Assembly (NCBI RefSeq): GCF_016887565.1 | Contig: NZ_CP069396.1 | Coordinates: 7,484,001 to 7,548,000, forward strand | Source: Archangium violaceum | GTDB lineage: Bacteria; Myxococcota; Myxococcia; Myxococcales; Myxococcaceae | Reading direction: 5' to 3' | DNA length: 64,000 nt | Shown here: positions 9,483 through 17,546 of the stretch, piece by piece | Position numbering within the stretch: the first letter of the stretch is position 1 | How the letters are laid out: each line of letters begins with the position of its first letter | Notes under the pieces: model-generated | The model's database searches: none | The model's input: the letters and a program-made list of their open reading frames with translations, nothing else | Told to the model about the DNA's origin: nothing | Position numbers and translations under genes: made by a program

Positions 9483-9511
9483 AGTATCCGGACGCTAGCG
9501 AAGAGGGTCAA
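9483..9511 (-). promoter_or_regulatory. Candidate sigma-70-type promoter for the frz operon
   Basis: On the minus strand TTGACC (9506-9511), a 17-base spacer and GATACT (9483-9488) form a good housekeeping-type promoter. The predicted transcript start falls about 2-4 bases before the frzA initiation codon, implying a nearly leaderless mRNA. It lies in the 108-base gap between the divergent frzA and frzZ genes. Confidence 0.45.
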
Positions 9512-9582
9512 GGGTGGACCGAATCACATGGTCCGGGCCGTCTCAACGGTGTAGGGTGACTGCTGTATTCCTGAGGAGGCAG

Positions 9583-11124
9583 ATGTCTCGCGTACTGGTC
9601 ATCGATGATAGCCCGATGCTGGTGGAACTCACGGTCCGGGCTCTGGCCTCGGCTGGCTACCAGGCCACCGGGGCGACGGACCTGGCGAGCCTCGACCAGA
9701 AGCTCACCGAGGGACCGTTCGCGCTCATCCTCATGGACGTGAACATGCCGGAGATGTTCGGCGACGACGTCGTCGAGTACCTCCGCACGCAGAAGCGGGT
9801 CACCTCCAAGCTCGTGCTCTACTCGGACATCTCCGAGGAGGAGCTGGCCGCCAAGACCCGCAACTCGGGCGCGGATGGCTACATCCTCAAGGGTGGCGGC
9901 CTGGAAGCGGTGATCGCCGGCATCATGCGGATCCTCGGCGCTCCCACGGCGAGTGCGGCCAACGCCGCACGTCCCGTCGCGGCTCCCGTGAACCCGGCTG
10001 CCCGGCCAGCGGCCACCGCCGGGGCTCCCCGCCCGCCAGCGGTGGCGCCCGCGACCCGCGCGCCCGGCTCCCCGGTAGCTCAACGGCCCGCCGCTCCTGG
10101 AACGCCTCAGGCGCTTGGCGCTCCCGCGCCGCGTGTCGCCTCCCCAACACAAGGTCAGGCGATTCCCGGCCCTCGCGCGCCCGTCGCCGGCCAGGTGGGC
10201 CAGCCCCGTCCGGTGGCGCAGGCTCCCGCCGCGGGGACTCACGCGGCCCCAGTGCCCGGCGCGCACCCGACGGCGGCGGCTCCTCGTGCGCCCGTCGCCG
10301 GCCAGGTGGGCCAGCCCCGTCCGGTGGCGCAGGCTCCCGCCGCGGGGACTCACGCGGCCCCAGTGCCCGGCGCGCACCCGACGGCGGCGGCTCCTCGTGC
10401 ACCCGTCGCCGGACAGGTGGGCCAGCCCCGTCCGGTGGCGCAGACGCCCGCCGCTGCTCATCCGACCGCGCCTCGCGCTCCTGCCGCAGCGGGCACGCCG
10501 CAGGCCGCTCCTCCAGCGGCGCAGACTCCGACGAGGCCCGTGACTCCGGCGGCACATCCCACGGCTCCAGCCGCGCACCCGGCTCCTTCCGCCGCGCGGA
10601 GCCCGGCTCCATCGACCACTCCGACGCCTCAGGCTGCCGCGCAGGCGCCAGCAGCGGCGGCCACTCCTGCGCCGGCCGCCCCCGCTCCCGCCGCGACGGG
10701 GGGCTTCCCCTCGGCGGCGAAGATGGCGGCGGCCGCCGGACGCAAGCCCCGCATCCTCATCGTCGACGACAGCGAGATGACGGCGCGCATCATCGAAGCG
10801 GACCTGGTGACCAAGGGCTTCGAGGTGCACATCGCCGACTCCGCCGACAAGGCGACGAAGATCATCCTGAAGAAGCAGACGCGTCCGGACCTGGTCCTGC
10901 TGGACGTGCGCATGCCCAACGTGAACGGCGAGCAGTTCTGCCGGTTCATCAAGAGCAACAGCCTCTTCAAGGGCATCAAGGTGCTGCTGTGCTCCGGTGA
11001 GAACGTGGAGGAGCTGCAGCGCATCTGCCGCGAGGCCGGCGCCGACGGCTACGTGCCGAAGGACGCCGTGCTGGGCAACCTGGTGGCGAAGGAGCTCAAC
11101 CCCTCCGTCACGGGCAACGAGTAG
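9583..11124 (+). CDS. frzZ: FrzZ: dual-receiver output protein with a very long Ala/Pro linker
   Basis: FrzZ receives phosphate from FrzE and sends the reversal signal onwards. The 513-residue protein has an N-terminal receiver with VLVIDDSPML and phosphoacceptor Asp52 (LILMDVNMPE), a C-terminal receiver from about residue 388 with ILIVDDSEMT and Asp441 (LLDVRMPNVNG), and between them about 260 residues almost entirely Ala, Pro, Thr, Gly and Val. M. xanthus FrzZ is, from memory, about 290 residues with a short Ala/Pro linker, so this linker is several-fold longer. Part of it consists of a 111-base tandem repeat. The ATG at 9583 is preceded by GAGGAGG. The gene is transcribed away from frzA, as in M. 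xanthus. Both receivers keep their acidic pockets and look phosphorylatable. Confidence 0.94.
   Translation: MSRVLVIDDSPMLVELTVRALASAGYQATGATDLASLDQKLTEGPFALILMDVNMPEMFGDDVVEYLRTQKRVTSKLVLYSDISEEELAAKTRNSGADGYILKGGGLEAVIAGIMRILGAPTASAANAARPVAAPVNPAARPAATAGAPRPPAVAPATRAPGSPVAQRPAAPGTPQALGAPAPRVASPTQGQAIPGPRAPVAGQVGQPRPVAQAPAAGTHAAPVPGAHPTAAAPRAPVAGQVGQPRPVAQAPAAGTHAAPVPGAHPTAAAPRAPVAGQVGQPRPVAQTPAAAHPTAPRAPAAAGTPQAAPPAAQTPTRPVTPAAHPTAPAAHPAPSAARSPAPSTTPTPQAAAQAPAAAATPAPAAPAPAATGGFPSAAKMAAAAGRKPRILIVDDSEMTARIIEADLVTKGFEVHIADSADKATKIILKKQTRPDLVLLDVRMPNVNGEQFCRFIKSNSLFKGIKVLLCSGENVEELQRICREAGADGYVPKDAVLGNLVAKELNPSVTGNE
10177..10443 (+). repeat. 111-base tandem repeat in the FrzZ linker
   Basis: Units begin at 10177, 10288 and 10399 (period 111 bases, 37 codons). 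The first two copies are almost identical in DNA, and the third is partial, ending near 10443. Each unit starts APVAGQVGQPRPVAQ and continues into a Pro/Ala/His segment. Near-perfect DNA identity points to recent duplication. Confidence 0.88.
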
Positions 11125-11152
11125 CCCTGCCCTCTCCGCTGGGCTGGGAGGG

Positions 11153-11178
11153 CCCAGGTGTAGTCGACTACACCTGGG
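11153..11178. terminator. Perfect 26-base palindrome between convergent frzZ and radical SAM gene
   Basis: Each half-site is CCCAGGTGTAGTC and the two arms meet without a central loop. It lies 28 bases after the frzZ stop and 20 bases before the stop of the convergent gene. As RNA it could form a hairpin on either strand and act as a two-way terminator. No T-tract follows, so a dimeric DNA-binding site is the alternative. Confidence 0.5.
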
Positions 11179-11198
11179 AGTCGAGACTCGAAGGCGGC

Positions 11199-12506
11199 TC
11201 AGCCCCGGCTTCCCGCCGCGTTCTGACGCTCGTCGAGTCCGCGCGCGAAGTTTCCGATGACCAGTCCGGGCCGGGCCGCCTTGAGCCGGCGCAGCAGCTC
11301 GCGGATGCCGACGGGCTCTCCGCCCGCGCCCCGATCGCGCGCCACCTCCAGGTACTGGATGGGATCGATGCACAGCGAGCGCGTCTGCACCTGATCCACC
11401 TTGTACTTCTTCACCAGCCGCTCCAGCGCATTCACCTCGCCCTCGCGGTCCGTGACGCCCGGGAAGAGCAGCAGGTTGAGCGCGAGGTACGCGCCGCGCT
11501 CGCGCGCCAGGGCGATGGACGCCTCCACGTCCTCCCAGCCGTACTTCACCGGCTTGTAGTAGGCCTCGTAGAGGTCCTTCGTCGCCGAGTTGAGCGACAC
11601 GCGGATGGCGTCCAGCCCCGCGTCGAAGAGCGCCTCGAGTCCCTTGGTGAGGCTCGCGTTGGTGTTGATGTTGATGGAGCCACGCGAGGTGCGCTCGCGC
11701 ATGTAGCGGATGGCCTCGGCGATGAACTTCCACCGGGTGAGTGGCTCGCCCTCGCAGCCCTGGCCGAAGCTGACCATGGTGCGCCCCGGCGCGTTCTCCA
11801 GGTGGTACAGGCCGATCTTCCCCATCTCCTCGCCGGAGGGCCCGTCGTTCATGCGCTCGTGCGAGGCGGGAGGCCCGTCCGCCGGCTGATCCGAGATGCA
11901 CCCCACGCAGCGCGCGTTGCACATCACCGAGGCGGGGATGGCGCCCTCGTCGCGCACGTAGAAGATGTTCTGCGAGGTGAAGCACCGGTACAGCAGCGCG
12001 CACGTGGTGAGCTGCTTGAGGACGCGGTTGTCGGGGAAGCGCGCCAGGTGCGCGTCCACGATCTTCTTCAGCTCGGGAGTGGAGTACTTCTCCGGCTCCC
12101 AATGCGAGCGCTTGTCGGTGTGGATGGCCCAGGCCACGGGGCCGTCCTCGCCCCAGGCCGCGGCGGTATAGGCCCACTGGGGAAGCACCGGACCGTCCGC
12201 CTTCACCTCTCCAGGAAGGAAGGTGCGGGTGTAGCCCGGCGGCAGCAGCGCGCCCACCGCGCTGGGCACGAAGGTCTTCCCGTTCATCTTCATCTCGCGC
12301 ACCAGCTCCAGCTCACCCGTCTCGGGGTGGATGCCCACGGGCAGACGGCCCGGCAGGTGGACGAGCCGGCCAGCGGACGGCAGGGGGATGGGCTTGTCCT
12401 GCGGGGGAACGAGCTCTTCCCCACTACGTAGGGTAGCCAACAGATAGGGGTGCTCCATCACCCGCCCCTTGGGGTCCGCGAACAAGAGCTTCGGTGCCAA
12501 AGTCAT
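11199..12506 (-). CDS. Radical SAM enzyme, substrate unknown
   Basis: This predicted 435-residue cytosolic enzyme carries the radical SAM cluster motif CNARCVGC (CxxxCxxC) near residue 195, followed by FGQGCEGEPLTRW, which corresponds to the SAM-binding GGEP segment. A TIM-barrel-like series follows: NTNASLT, GLDAIRVSLNSATKDLYE and a C-terminal LNLLLFPGVTD. The roughly 190 residues before the cluster are an unassigned N-terminal domain. No extra Cys-rich SPASM domain is seen. ATG at 12506 was chosen, with GAGG just upstream; earlier in-frame codons would add an Arg-rich stretch that looks non-coding. It faces frzZ tail to tail and is divergent from ald. From memory the M. xanthus locus also has a gene in this position. 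The reaction cannot be inferred. Confidence 0.85.
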   Translation of the reverse strand: MTLAPKLLFADPKGRVMEHPYLLATLRSGEELVPPQDKPIPLPSAGRLVHLPGRLPVGIHPETGELELVREMKMNGKTFVPSAVGALLPPGYTRTFLPGEVKADGPVLPQWAYTAAAWGEDGPVAWAIHTDKRSHWEPEKYSTPELKKIVDAHLARFPDNRVLKQLTTCALLYRCFTSQNIFYVRDEGAIPASVMCNARCVGCISDQPADGPPASHERMNDGPSGEEMGKIGLYHLENAPGRTMVSFGQGCEGEPLTRWKFIAEAIRYMRERTSRGSININTNASLTKGLEALFDAGLDAIRVSLNSATKDLYEAYYKPVKYGWEDVEASIALARERGAYLALNLLLFPGVTDREGEVNALERLVKKYKVDQVQTRSLCIDPIQYLEVARDRGAGGEPVGIRELLRRLKAARPGLVIGNFARGLDERQNAAGSRG

Positions 12507-12589
12507 GACCTCGTTAACTATCACTGGCGAGCGGGCCTTTCGACGCGGCGCGCATTCACGAGCCGTACGGCTCCTTGCCTGAGCGCGTC

Positions 12590-12619
12590 TTGACCTCACC
12601 AGAGGCCCCTGCCTAGGGT
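12590..12619 (+). promoter_or_regulatory. Candidate promoter of ald
   Basis: TTGACC (12590-12595), an 18-base spacer and TAGGGT (12614-12619) precede ald by about 50 bases. The -35 is good and the -10 weak. It lies in the divergent gap between the radical SAM gene and ald. Confidence 0.35.
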
Positions 12620-12667
12620 CCGCCCGCTTTTGCGTCCCTTATTGCGGACAACTCGGAGGCATCTCAA

Positions 12668-13798
12668 GTGATTGTCGGTGTTCCTAAAGAGATCAAGACC
12701 CGCGAGTACCGTGTCGGCATGGTTCCGGCGGGCGTCCGTGCTCTCACCAGCGCGGGCCACACGGTTCTGGTCGAGACGAACGCCGGCGTCGGCTCCGGCA
12801 TCCCCGACTCGGAGTACCAGCGCGTCGGTGCGCAGATCGTCCAGACGGCGGACGAGGTGTGGAAGCGCGCGGAGATGATCGTCAAGGTGAAGGAGCCCAT
12901 CGCGCCCGAGTACGAGCGCATCCAGGAAGGGCAGATCATCTACACGTACTTCCACCTGGCCGGCGTGGACCCCGAGCTCACGCGCACGCTGGTGAAGAAG
13001 AAGGCCGCGGCCGTGGCCTACGAGACGATCCAGCTGGACGACGGCTCGCTGCCGCTGCTCAAGCCGATGTCCGAGGTGGCCGGCAAGATGGCCATCCAGG
13101 TCGGCGCCGCGTGTCTGGAGAAGGCCCACGGCGGCAAGGGCATCCTCCTGGGCGGCGTGCCCGGCGTGCGTCGCGGCCGCGTGGCCGTCATCGGCGGTGG
13201 CGTGGTCGGCACCTGCGCGGCGAAGGTCGCCGTGGGCATGGGCGCCGAGGTCACCCTGCTCGACATCAACCTCGAGCGCCTCACCTACCTGGATGACGTG
13301 TTCCTCGGCCGCGTGGCCACGCTGGCCTCGGACACCGAGAGCATCGCCAAGAGCGTGCGCGAGGCGGACCTCGTCATCGGCGGCGTGCTCATCCCCGGCG
13401 GCAAGGCGCCCAAGCTCGTCTCCGAGGCCCTCATCGCCGAGATGAGCCCCGGCTCCGTGGTGGTGGACGTGGCGGTGGATCAGGGCGGCTGCATCGAGAC
13501 GTGCGTGCCCACCACCCACGACAACCCCACCTTCGTGAAGCACGGCGTGGTGCACTACTGCGTGGCCAACATGCCCGGCGCGGTGCCCCAGACGTCCACC
13601 TTCGCCCTCACCAACACCACCCGGCCCTACGCCCGGAAGATCGCCGATCTGGGCCTCGTCGAGGCCATCAAGTCCGACAAGGCGCTGGCCCGCGGCCTCA
13701 ACACCTACAACGGCCACGTCACCTACGAGGCCGTCGCCAAGGACCTCGGCTACAACTACGTGTCCATCACCGACGCCCTCGGCGCGAAGGCCCGGTAG
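12668..13798 (+). CDS. ald: Alanine dehydrogenase
   Basis: Alanine dehydrogenase interconverts L-alanine and pyruvate plus ammonia with NAD. The 376-residue protein has full family length and the family landmarks: [20 protein letters not shown] at the start, the Rossmann fingerprint [20 protein letters not shown] near residue 180, and the C-terminal block [20 protein letters not shown]. The start is GTG at 12668 with a clear CGGAGG 8 bases upstream. Upstream is a candidate promoter and downstream a hairpin terminator, so ald appears to be a single-gene unit. Alanine dehydrogenase links peptide and amino acid catabolism to pyruvate, which fits a protein-feeding myxobacterium and has been tied to development in M. 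xanthus. That link is family knowledge. Confidence 0.97.
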   Translation: MIVGVPKEIKTREYRVGMVPAGVRALTSAGHTVLVETNAGVGSGIPDSEYQRVGAQIVQTADEVWKRAEMIVKVKEPIAPEYERIQEGQIIYTYFHLAGVDPELTRTLVKKKAAAVAYETIQLDDGSLPLLKPMSEVAGKMAIQVGAACLEKAHGGKGILLGGVPGVRRGRVAVIGGGVVGTCAAKVAVGMGAEVTLLDINLERLTYLDDVFLGRVATLASDTESIAKSVREADLVIGGVLIPGGKAPKLVSEALIAEMSPGSVVVDVAVDQGGCIETCVPTTHDNPTFVKHGVVHYCVANMPGAVPQTSTFALTNTTRPYARKIADLGLVEAIKSDKALARGLNTYNGHVTYEAVAKDLGYNYVSITDALGAKAR

Positions 13799-13872
13799 TC
13801 AACGCTCCGACACCCTGGCGGGGGGCTTCCCCTCAAAATCCAGGAATAATTCCCTCCGCCAGATGTCTCCCA

Positions 13873-13920
13873 CCCGCCGGGGCAGCCGTGCAAACGGCGC
13901 CGGCGGGCTTTGTGTTGTTG
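13873..13920 (+). terminator. Hairpin terminator after ald
   Basis: Arms CCCGCCGG (13873-13880) and CCGGCGGG (13900-13907) enclose an inner GCCGT/ACGGC stem and are followed by CTTTGTGTTGTTG. This has the form of an intrinsic terminator 75 bases after the ald stop. Confidence 0.7.
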
Positions 13921-14001
13921 CCCAGTCTGTTCCCGTGCATACATTGCCGGGTAGGTAACGACTCAATCGCCTGTAATTTCGGGCCTCTGGAAGGCGGGAG
14001 C

Positions 14002-14661
14002 ATGCTGGACTTCAGGCAGAACAACCGGACGAAAGCGGAATTCGAGGAACTGGCCCTGGCCCACCTCGACCCCCTGTACTCCGCGGCCCTGAGGCTGACG
14101 AAGAACGAGCGGGACGCCGAGGACCTGGTGCAGGACACCTGCATGAGGGCCTACCGGTTCTTCGACAAGTTCGAGCGCGGAACCAACATCAAGGCCTGGC
14201 TCTTCAAGATCCTCACCAACACCTTCATCAACCGCTACCGGCGCAAGGTGAAGGAGCGCAGCGTGGTGGAGGGCGTGGAGCGCGAGGCGGTGCACGAGCG
14301 CTTCGTGAGCCGGGACGCGACGGACTTCGCGGCCAACCCCGAGCAATACTTCTTCGATCGCCTCCTGTCGGATGACGTGCTGCGCGCCATCGACGCGCTG
14401 CCCATCGACTTCCGGCTGGTGGTCATCCTCGCGGACCTTCAGGAGTTCTCCTACAAGGAGATCGCGGAGATCCTCGAGTGCCCCGTGGGCACGGTGATGA
14501 GCCGGCTGTTCCGCGGACGCAAGCTGCTGCAGAAGACGCTGCGCGAGTACGCCGAGGGCAGTGGCGTGCTGCGTCAGGAAAGTGGCGAGGCCCAGGGCGC
14601 GGCCGCCAATTCGACGCCCACGAGCCTCGATGATTATCGTCGCAGGAAGAAGGTGGGGTAG
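14002..14661 (+). CDS. ECF-type RNA polymerase sigma factor (RpoE1-like)
   Basis: This 219-residue sigma factor of the extracytoplasmic-function class directs RNA polymerase to a regulon controlled by the membrane anti-sigma encoded next. Region 2 covers about residues 20-95 ([20 protein letters not shown], then [20 protein letters not shown]). Region 4 covers about 130-190, with its helix-turn-helix in [20 protein letters not shown]. The loop between them is longer than in short ECF factors. The last 30 residues are polar. ATG 14002 has GGGAG just upstream. The 66-base gap to the anti-sigma gene indicates co-transcription. In M. xanthus the ECF factor RpoE1 was reported in connection with motility behaviour, and I recall its gene lying near frzS. 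Orthology is likely but not proved from sequence alone. Confidence 0.9.
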   Translation: MLDFRQNNRTKAEFEELALAHLDPLYSAALRLTKNERDAEDLVQDTCMRAYRFFDKFERGTNIKAWLFKILTNTFINRYRRKVKERSVVEGVEREAVHERFVSRDATDFAANPEQYFFDRLLSDDVLRAIDALPIDFRLVVILADLQEFSYKEIAEILECPVGTVMSRLFRGRKLLQKTLREYAEGSGVLRQESGEAQGAAANSTPTSLDDYRRRKKVG

Positions 14662-14727
14662 GTCGAGGTTGTTGGGCCCGGTAATATTTCTTCACGGGTC
14701 CACGACCCCCGCCCACCCTGAGCGCTC

Positions 14728-15555
14728 ATGACCTGCCAGGAACTCGATTCAATCCTCTACCCGTACCTCGACGGTGAGTTTCAACCCGACGAGCGGCTGG
14801 AAGTGGAAGCGCACCTCACCGGATGTGCCGAGTGCGCGCGGCGAGTGAATGAAGAGGCGCGGATGCTGCAGTCGCTGCGCCGCGCCGCGCGGCAGGCCAT
14901 GGAGACGCCCCGGGCCCCGGACGCCCTGCGCGCCCGCATCCACGGCGGCATCCGCCAGGAACAGCGCCAGGTGCAGCAGACCTTGTGGTTGCGCGCGAGC
15001 GCCGCCGCCCTGGTGATGATGACGGCTGGCGGCGCGTGGATGGCGCTGCGGCCCGAGCGGGAGCACCGCTTCATGGAGGACGCCGCGCGGCGGCACGCCA
15101 AGAAGCTGCCGGCGGAGATCGCCGGCGCCTCGCACGAGAACGTGGAGGCGTGGTTCGACGGGAAGCTGGATCACCGTGTCTCGGTGCCGCGACTGCCCAA
15201 CGCGAAGCTGTCGGGCGCGCGCATCTCCAACGTGACGGATCGCCCCGCCGCCTATATCAGCTACGAGCGCAACACGGAGAAGGAAGGCTCTCCGACCAAA
15301 CGCATCGGCCTGTTCGTCTTCGACGACGCGCACCGCGAGGTGCAGGCCCCTCCCCTGCCCTCCGTGCAGGTGGGCTCGAGCCTCGGCTACAACGTGGCCA
15401 TGTGGCGCGAGGGAGAGGTCGTCTACGAGCTGGTGACGGACCTCGACGAGACGGACATCCGCCGCATGCTCGCCGAGCAGGGTGCTACAGGTGGCAAGCC
15501 CTCGCGCCCGGTGTCGCCGGACGTGGCGGCCATGCCCGTGTCGCTGCAGCCCTGA
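14728..15555 (+). CDS. Zinc-finger anti-sigma factor with one membrane span
   Basis: This 275-residue partner is expected to hold the preceding ECF sigma at the inner membrane. The N-terminal cytoplasmic part is a ZAS domain with the zinc motif His29-x3-Cys33-x2-Cys36 (HLTGCAEC) and an opening MTCQELDSILYPYLDGE typical of such proteins. A single hydrophobic segment lies at about residues 87-107 (WLRASAAALVMMTAGGAWMA). The 165-residue C-terminal part would be periplasmic. It contains VFDDAHREV and YNVAMWREGEVVYELVTDLD, resembling the sensor halves of other myxobacterial and Geobacter anti-sigmas without a named domain. No site-2 protease sequence is visible. The gene lies between the sigma gene and frzS, as I recall for M. 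xanthus. Confidence 0.88.
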   Translation: MTCQELDSILYPYLDGEFQPDERLEVEAHLTGCAECARRVNEEARMLQSLRRAARQAMETPRAPDALRARIHGGIRQEQRQVQQTLWLRASAAALVMMTAGGAWMALRPEREHRFMEDAARRHAKKLPAEIAGASHENVEAWFDGKLDHRVSVPRLPNAKLSGARISNVTDRPAAYISYERNTEKEGSPTKRIGLFVFDDAHREVQAPPLPSVQVGSSLGYNVAMWREGEVVYELVTDLDETDIRRMLAEQGATGGKPSRPVSPDVAAMPVSLQP

Positions 15556-15627
15556 GCGCGCCCGCCTGAGGGCCGCCTGCTCGCCCAGCAGACCGGACTG
15601 CCTGGAAATGCGACTGGACCGAAGATT

Positions 15628-15656
15628 GACGGTCCCGGTAGGCACCGATAGCCTCC
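15628..15656 (+). promoter_or_regulatory. Candidate promoter of frzS
   Basis: TTGACG (15628-15633), 17 bases, then TAGCCT (15651-15656), about 78 bases before the frzS start. The -35 matches well and the -10 only partly. No activator site was recognised. Confidence 0.35.
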
Positions 15657-15734
15657 CCGAGCGACTTTTCCAGAGCCGCCGTCCCCCGCAGTGACGCGGG
15701 ACGCGCACGCCCTCTCCGGTCTGGCAGCCCTTAC

Positions 15735-17459
15735 ATGTCCAAGAACATCCTCATCGTCGAAAGCGACACCGCCCTCTCCGCGAACCTGCGTGAGGCCCTG
15801 GAGGCCCGCGGCTTCGCGGTGCAGGAGACCACCGACGGCAAGGGCAGCGTGGAGCAGATCCGCCGCGACCGGCCGGAGCTGGTGGTGCTCGCGGTGGATC
15901 TGTCGGCGGGCCAGAATGGCTACCTCATCTGCGGCAAGCTGAAGAAGGACGACGATCTCAAGACGATCCCCATCGTCATCATCGGCAACCCGGACGGTTT
16001 CGCGCAGCACCGCAAGCTCAAGGCGCACGCGGACGACTACGTCGCCAAGCCGGTGAACCCCGACGAGCTGGTGGAGCGCGTGGGCACGTTGATCGGCTTC
16101 CCCGAGCTGCCTCCGGGTGAGGTCGTCGACGACGGGCTGGCCTTTGGCGGCCTGGACGGGCTGGGCGAGGAGCCGGTGCAGGGCGAGGAGCTCGCCATCG
16201 AGGGCGAGCCGCTGGAGAGCCACGGCGACGAGCTGGCGATGCTCGACAACGACAACCCCTTCGGGGACTCGGATCCGCCCGTGACGGGCAGCCTCGAGGA
16301 GCCGGTGGAGGCCCCGCCGGAGCTGAGCTCGCCCGAGGACGACTTCTCCGGTCTGGACAGCCTGGACGGTGATTCCGACAACGCGCTGGACGAGCTCAGC
16401 GCGGACAATGACCGGACGGTGGTGGGCTACATGCCTCCGGCGCCCACTCCGGCGCCGACGCCGGCCCCGACTCCGGTGGCGCGCCCCTCCCTGTCGACCC
16501 CGGCCGTGACGCGGCCGACGGCGACTCCGGCTCCCGCGCCGGTGGTGGCCCCCACGCCGACCCGCCCCGCGATCACCGCGCCCGCCACGCCCACGCCGCG
16601 GCTAGCCACGAGCACGCCCGCGGCCCCGGCCATGTCGGCGGCGGACGCGGCCGAGCTGCGAAACCTGCGCGCCCGCGTGGCCGAGCTGGAGAGTGCCCTG
16701 GAGGACTCGCGCAACCAGGCCAGCACCGCGGAGTCGCGGGTGCAGGAGCTGGAGTCCGAGCTGGAGACGAAGACCACGGAGCTGGAGACGGCGAAGGCTT
16801 CCGTTGGAAAGAACGACTCCGCCACCCTGGCGCTGCGCGAGGCCTCCAACCGCAAGGATCGGGAGATCCTGCGGCTGAAGTCGGAGCTGAACCAGAAGGA
16901 GCAGGAGATCGTCGAGCAGCAGGATCGGCTGCTGGCGCTGGAGCAGCAGGCCAACGGGGCCACGGACGAGATCGCCCGCCGGGACGCGGAGCTGAAGACG
17001 CTGAAGACGAAGGCGGACCAGCTGATGGTGGAGCGGCGCCGGGTGGAGCAGCAGCTGACGGCGGCCAAGGAAGAGGCGCGAGGCGCCACGGCGCGCGCGA
17101 CGGCGATGCAGGCGGAGGTGGAGCAGTACCAGGCGCAGGCGGGCGAGGTGGAGGAGCTGAGGGCGCGAGCGGATCAGCTGGACGCGGAGCTGGCGGCGTC
17201 GAGGAGCGAGGCGGAGAGCCTGAGGGCGGAGCTGGACGCGGTGAAGGAGCAGTCGGGCCAGGAGGCGGACGAGCTGCGCAAGCGCATCGCGGAGATGGAG
17301 GAGTCGGTGGCGCGCAACGAGGACCGGGTGGCGCGGCTCTACACGCGCATCAAGTCCGACGAGAAGCTGCGCGAGAAGACGAAGAAGGCGTTGGCGATCG
17401 CCACGCAGCTCCTGGAGGAGCAGCCGGCGCTCGAGGACGACGAGGAAGCGGTGGCCTGA
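15735..17459 (+). CDS. frzS: FrzS: pseudo-receiver coiled-coil motility protein
   Basis: FrzS works in type IV pilus (S) motility and shuttles between cell poles. The 574-residue protein starts with a receiver-fold domain (1-125) that lacks the acidic pocket: ILIVESD carries Glu-Ser in place of Asp-Asp. Asp55 is present but lies in a non-standard context (VDLSAGQNGY), and the switch region is IIGNPDG. This atypical receiver is characteristic of FrzS. Next comes an acidic segment (about 140-235), a Pro/Thr/Ala linker with PTPAPTPAPTP (about 240-300), and a long heptad coiled coil (about 305-560) rich in Glu, Ala, Leu and Arg. The tail is acidic (ALEDDEEAVA). It lies downstream of the sigma/anti-sigma pair and is not part of the frz operon, as in M. 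xanthus. Confidence 0.95.
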   Translation: MSKNILIVESDTALSANLREALEARGFAVQETTDGKGSVEQIRRDRPELVVLAVDLSAGQNGYLICGKLKKDDDLKTIPIVIIGNPDGFAQHRKLKAHADDYVAKPVNPDELVERVGTLIGFPELPPGEVVDDGLAFGGLDGLGEEPVQGEELAIEGEPLESHGDELAMLDNDNPFGDSDPPVTGSLEEPVEAPPELSSPEDDFSGLDSLDGDSDNALDELSADNDRTVVGYMPPAPTPAPTPAPTPVARPSLSTPAVTRPTATPAPAPVVAPTPTRPAITAPATPTPRLATSTPAAPAMSAADAAELRNLRARVAELESALEDSRNQASTAESRVQELESELETKTTELETAKASVGKNDSATLALREASNRKDREILRLKSELNQKEQEIVEQQDRLLALEQQANGATDEIARRDAELKTLKTKADQLMVERRRVEQQLTAAKEEARGATARATAMQAEVEQYQAQAGEVEELRARADQLDAELAASRSEAESLRAELDAVKEQSGQEADELRKRIAEMEESVARNEDRVARLYTRIKSDEKLREKTKKALAIATQLLEEQPALEDDEEAVA

Positions 17460-17480
17460 CGAGTCGAACCCGCGTCAAGC

Positions 17481-17515
17481 CCCCTCTCCCCCTGGGAGAG
17501 GGCTGGGGTGAGGGT
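17481..17515 (+). repeat. 35-base REP-like hairpin element, copy 1
   Basis: A Gly/Cyt-rich element with inner inverted arms CCCTCTCCC and GGGAGAGGG, followed by TGAGGGT. It matches 31 of 35 positions of the inverted copy at 57448-57482. It sits between the convergent ends of frzS and the next gene, so it may end transcription from both sides. Confidence 0.65.
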
Positions 17516-17546
17516 CTACGGCCCCCCACCGTGCCAACCCAGAACC

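Noticed and set aside
9508-12177. A long minus-strand frame across frzZ
   Set aside because: It is antisense to the repeat-rich frzZ linker; composition (Arg/Gly/Ser) is that of a shadow frame.
13950-13977. A promoter with TTGCCG and TGTAAT before the sigma gene
   Set aside because: The 22-base spacer is too long for a sigma-70-type promoter.
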